Of a stretch of DNA of 64,000 nt, positions 63,707 to 64,000 are shown in pieces (within the stretch, counting starts at the first letter, position 1; each line of letters opens with the position of its first letter). The notes under the pieces are model-generated. The model worked only from the letters and a program-made list of their open reading frames with translations. It was not told the DNA's origin and ran no database searches. This DNA comes from Torymus aiolomorphi. Its lineage: Eukaryota; Arthropoda; Insecta; Hymenoptera; Torymidae. A program made the position numbers and the translations under genes. The DNA lies in contig CM070873.1 in assembly GCA_036365515.1 (NCBI GenBank), positions 89,101,673-89,165,672 on the forward strand. Direction: 5' to 3'.

Positions 63707-63788
63707 CTGGTCTACCCGGAGCCGACCTAGCAATCTCCTTCCTCAGAACGACAAGTTTCACCGGTGATGGTGATGGCAAAATTCGAGT
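63707..63788 (-). CDS. Candidate internal exon, 82 nt, unknown product
   Basis: On the minus strand a strong 3' splice site (a T-rich stretch, then ATATTCAG) leads into 82 nt that are open and end CCAG|GTACGT, a good 5' splice site. In the open frame it reads TRILPSPSPVKLVVLRKEIA followed by RSAPGRP, with phase 1 at the end. Acceptor, size, open frame and donor all agree with an internal exon, which is the best splice context I found. A match of this quality can still arise by chance in 64 kb, and no family was recognised. Confidence 0.3.
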
Positions 63789-64000
63789 CTGAATATTAAT
63801 CTATCAAAAAGTAAAAAGTTGAAAGGCCATCGTCGGGGAAGTCGCTACGGAAAGCGCGAATAGAGTGGAGTCTGGGCGGTCCCGGGTTTCACTACACTGA
63901 ACAAAATTTTAGCTAGCGCAGAAAGCATAGTTTCGATTTGCTGTACTAGCACTATCTATACGGATCATTTACCCTTACAGATGGCTGAAGCAGTCTATTT
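63789..64000. other. Window edge, nothing recognised
   Basis: The last 212 bases show no frame or repeat I can support. Confidence 0.5.

Overview
This is eukaryotic, gene-poor genomic DNA with no operons, no long credible coding region and no recognisable rRNA or intact tRNA gene. The content suggests an insect, most plausibly a hymenopteran such as a parasitoid wasp. The grounds are CpG-rich GC blocks alternating with very AT-rich blocks, abundant (GA)n/(CT)n tracts, and many short TA-flanked inverted-repeat elements. The taxon is an inference from composition and repeats, not from a gene.

Layout. GC-rich, CpG-rich blocks lie at about 0.4-3.3, 6.3-15.5, 18.2-18.9, 20.6-25.9, 27.4-31.4, 37.4-45.7, 50.4-51.6 and 57.6-62.9 kb. 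They hold (GA)n/(CT)n tracts and overlapping chance open frames, but nothing I can call a gene. The AT-rich blocks between them hold almost all the transposon-like DNA: foldback or TIR elements at 4.2, 5.6, 17.2, 26.1, 29.4, 32.1, 34.6, 36.0, 47.5, 55.1, 56.8 and 62.9 kb.

The AT-rich blocks also hold at least six copies or fragments of one unclassified interspersed family. Its members have a palindromic 5' end, in several copies an internal (GT)n tract, and a 3' hairpin (TGCCAAT-ATTGGCA) followed by a T-run. The largest copies are at 48.8-50.2 and 52.2-53.7 kb, with others at 32.6-33.2, 34.0-34.8, 35.8-35.9 and 55.6-56.8 kb. A degenerate tandem repeat of about 30 bp lies at 51.7 kb.

Coding evidence is weak. 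The four best candidates are a signal-peptide-like short ORF or first exon at 23.4 kb (+), an 82-nt exon-like segment with good splice sites at 63.7 kb (-), a 46-codon fragment ending in a stop at 20.1 kb (-), and an 89-codon frame with a GTGAGT donor at 46.8 kb (-). None could be assigned a function. The window therefore reads as intergenic or long-intron DNA that may carry isolated exons. The most interesting content is the structured repeats: a palindromic element with a hammerhead-ribozyme-like core, a nested GC-rich palindrome inside a TA-flanked MITE, foldback arms that both keep the same open frame, and the hairpin-ended family that carries its own microsatellites.
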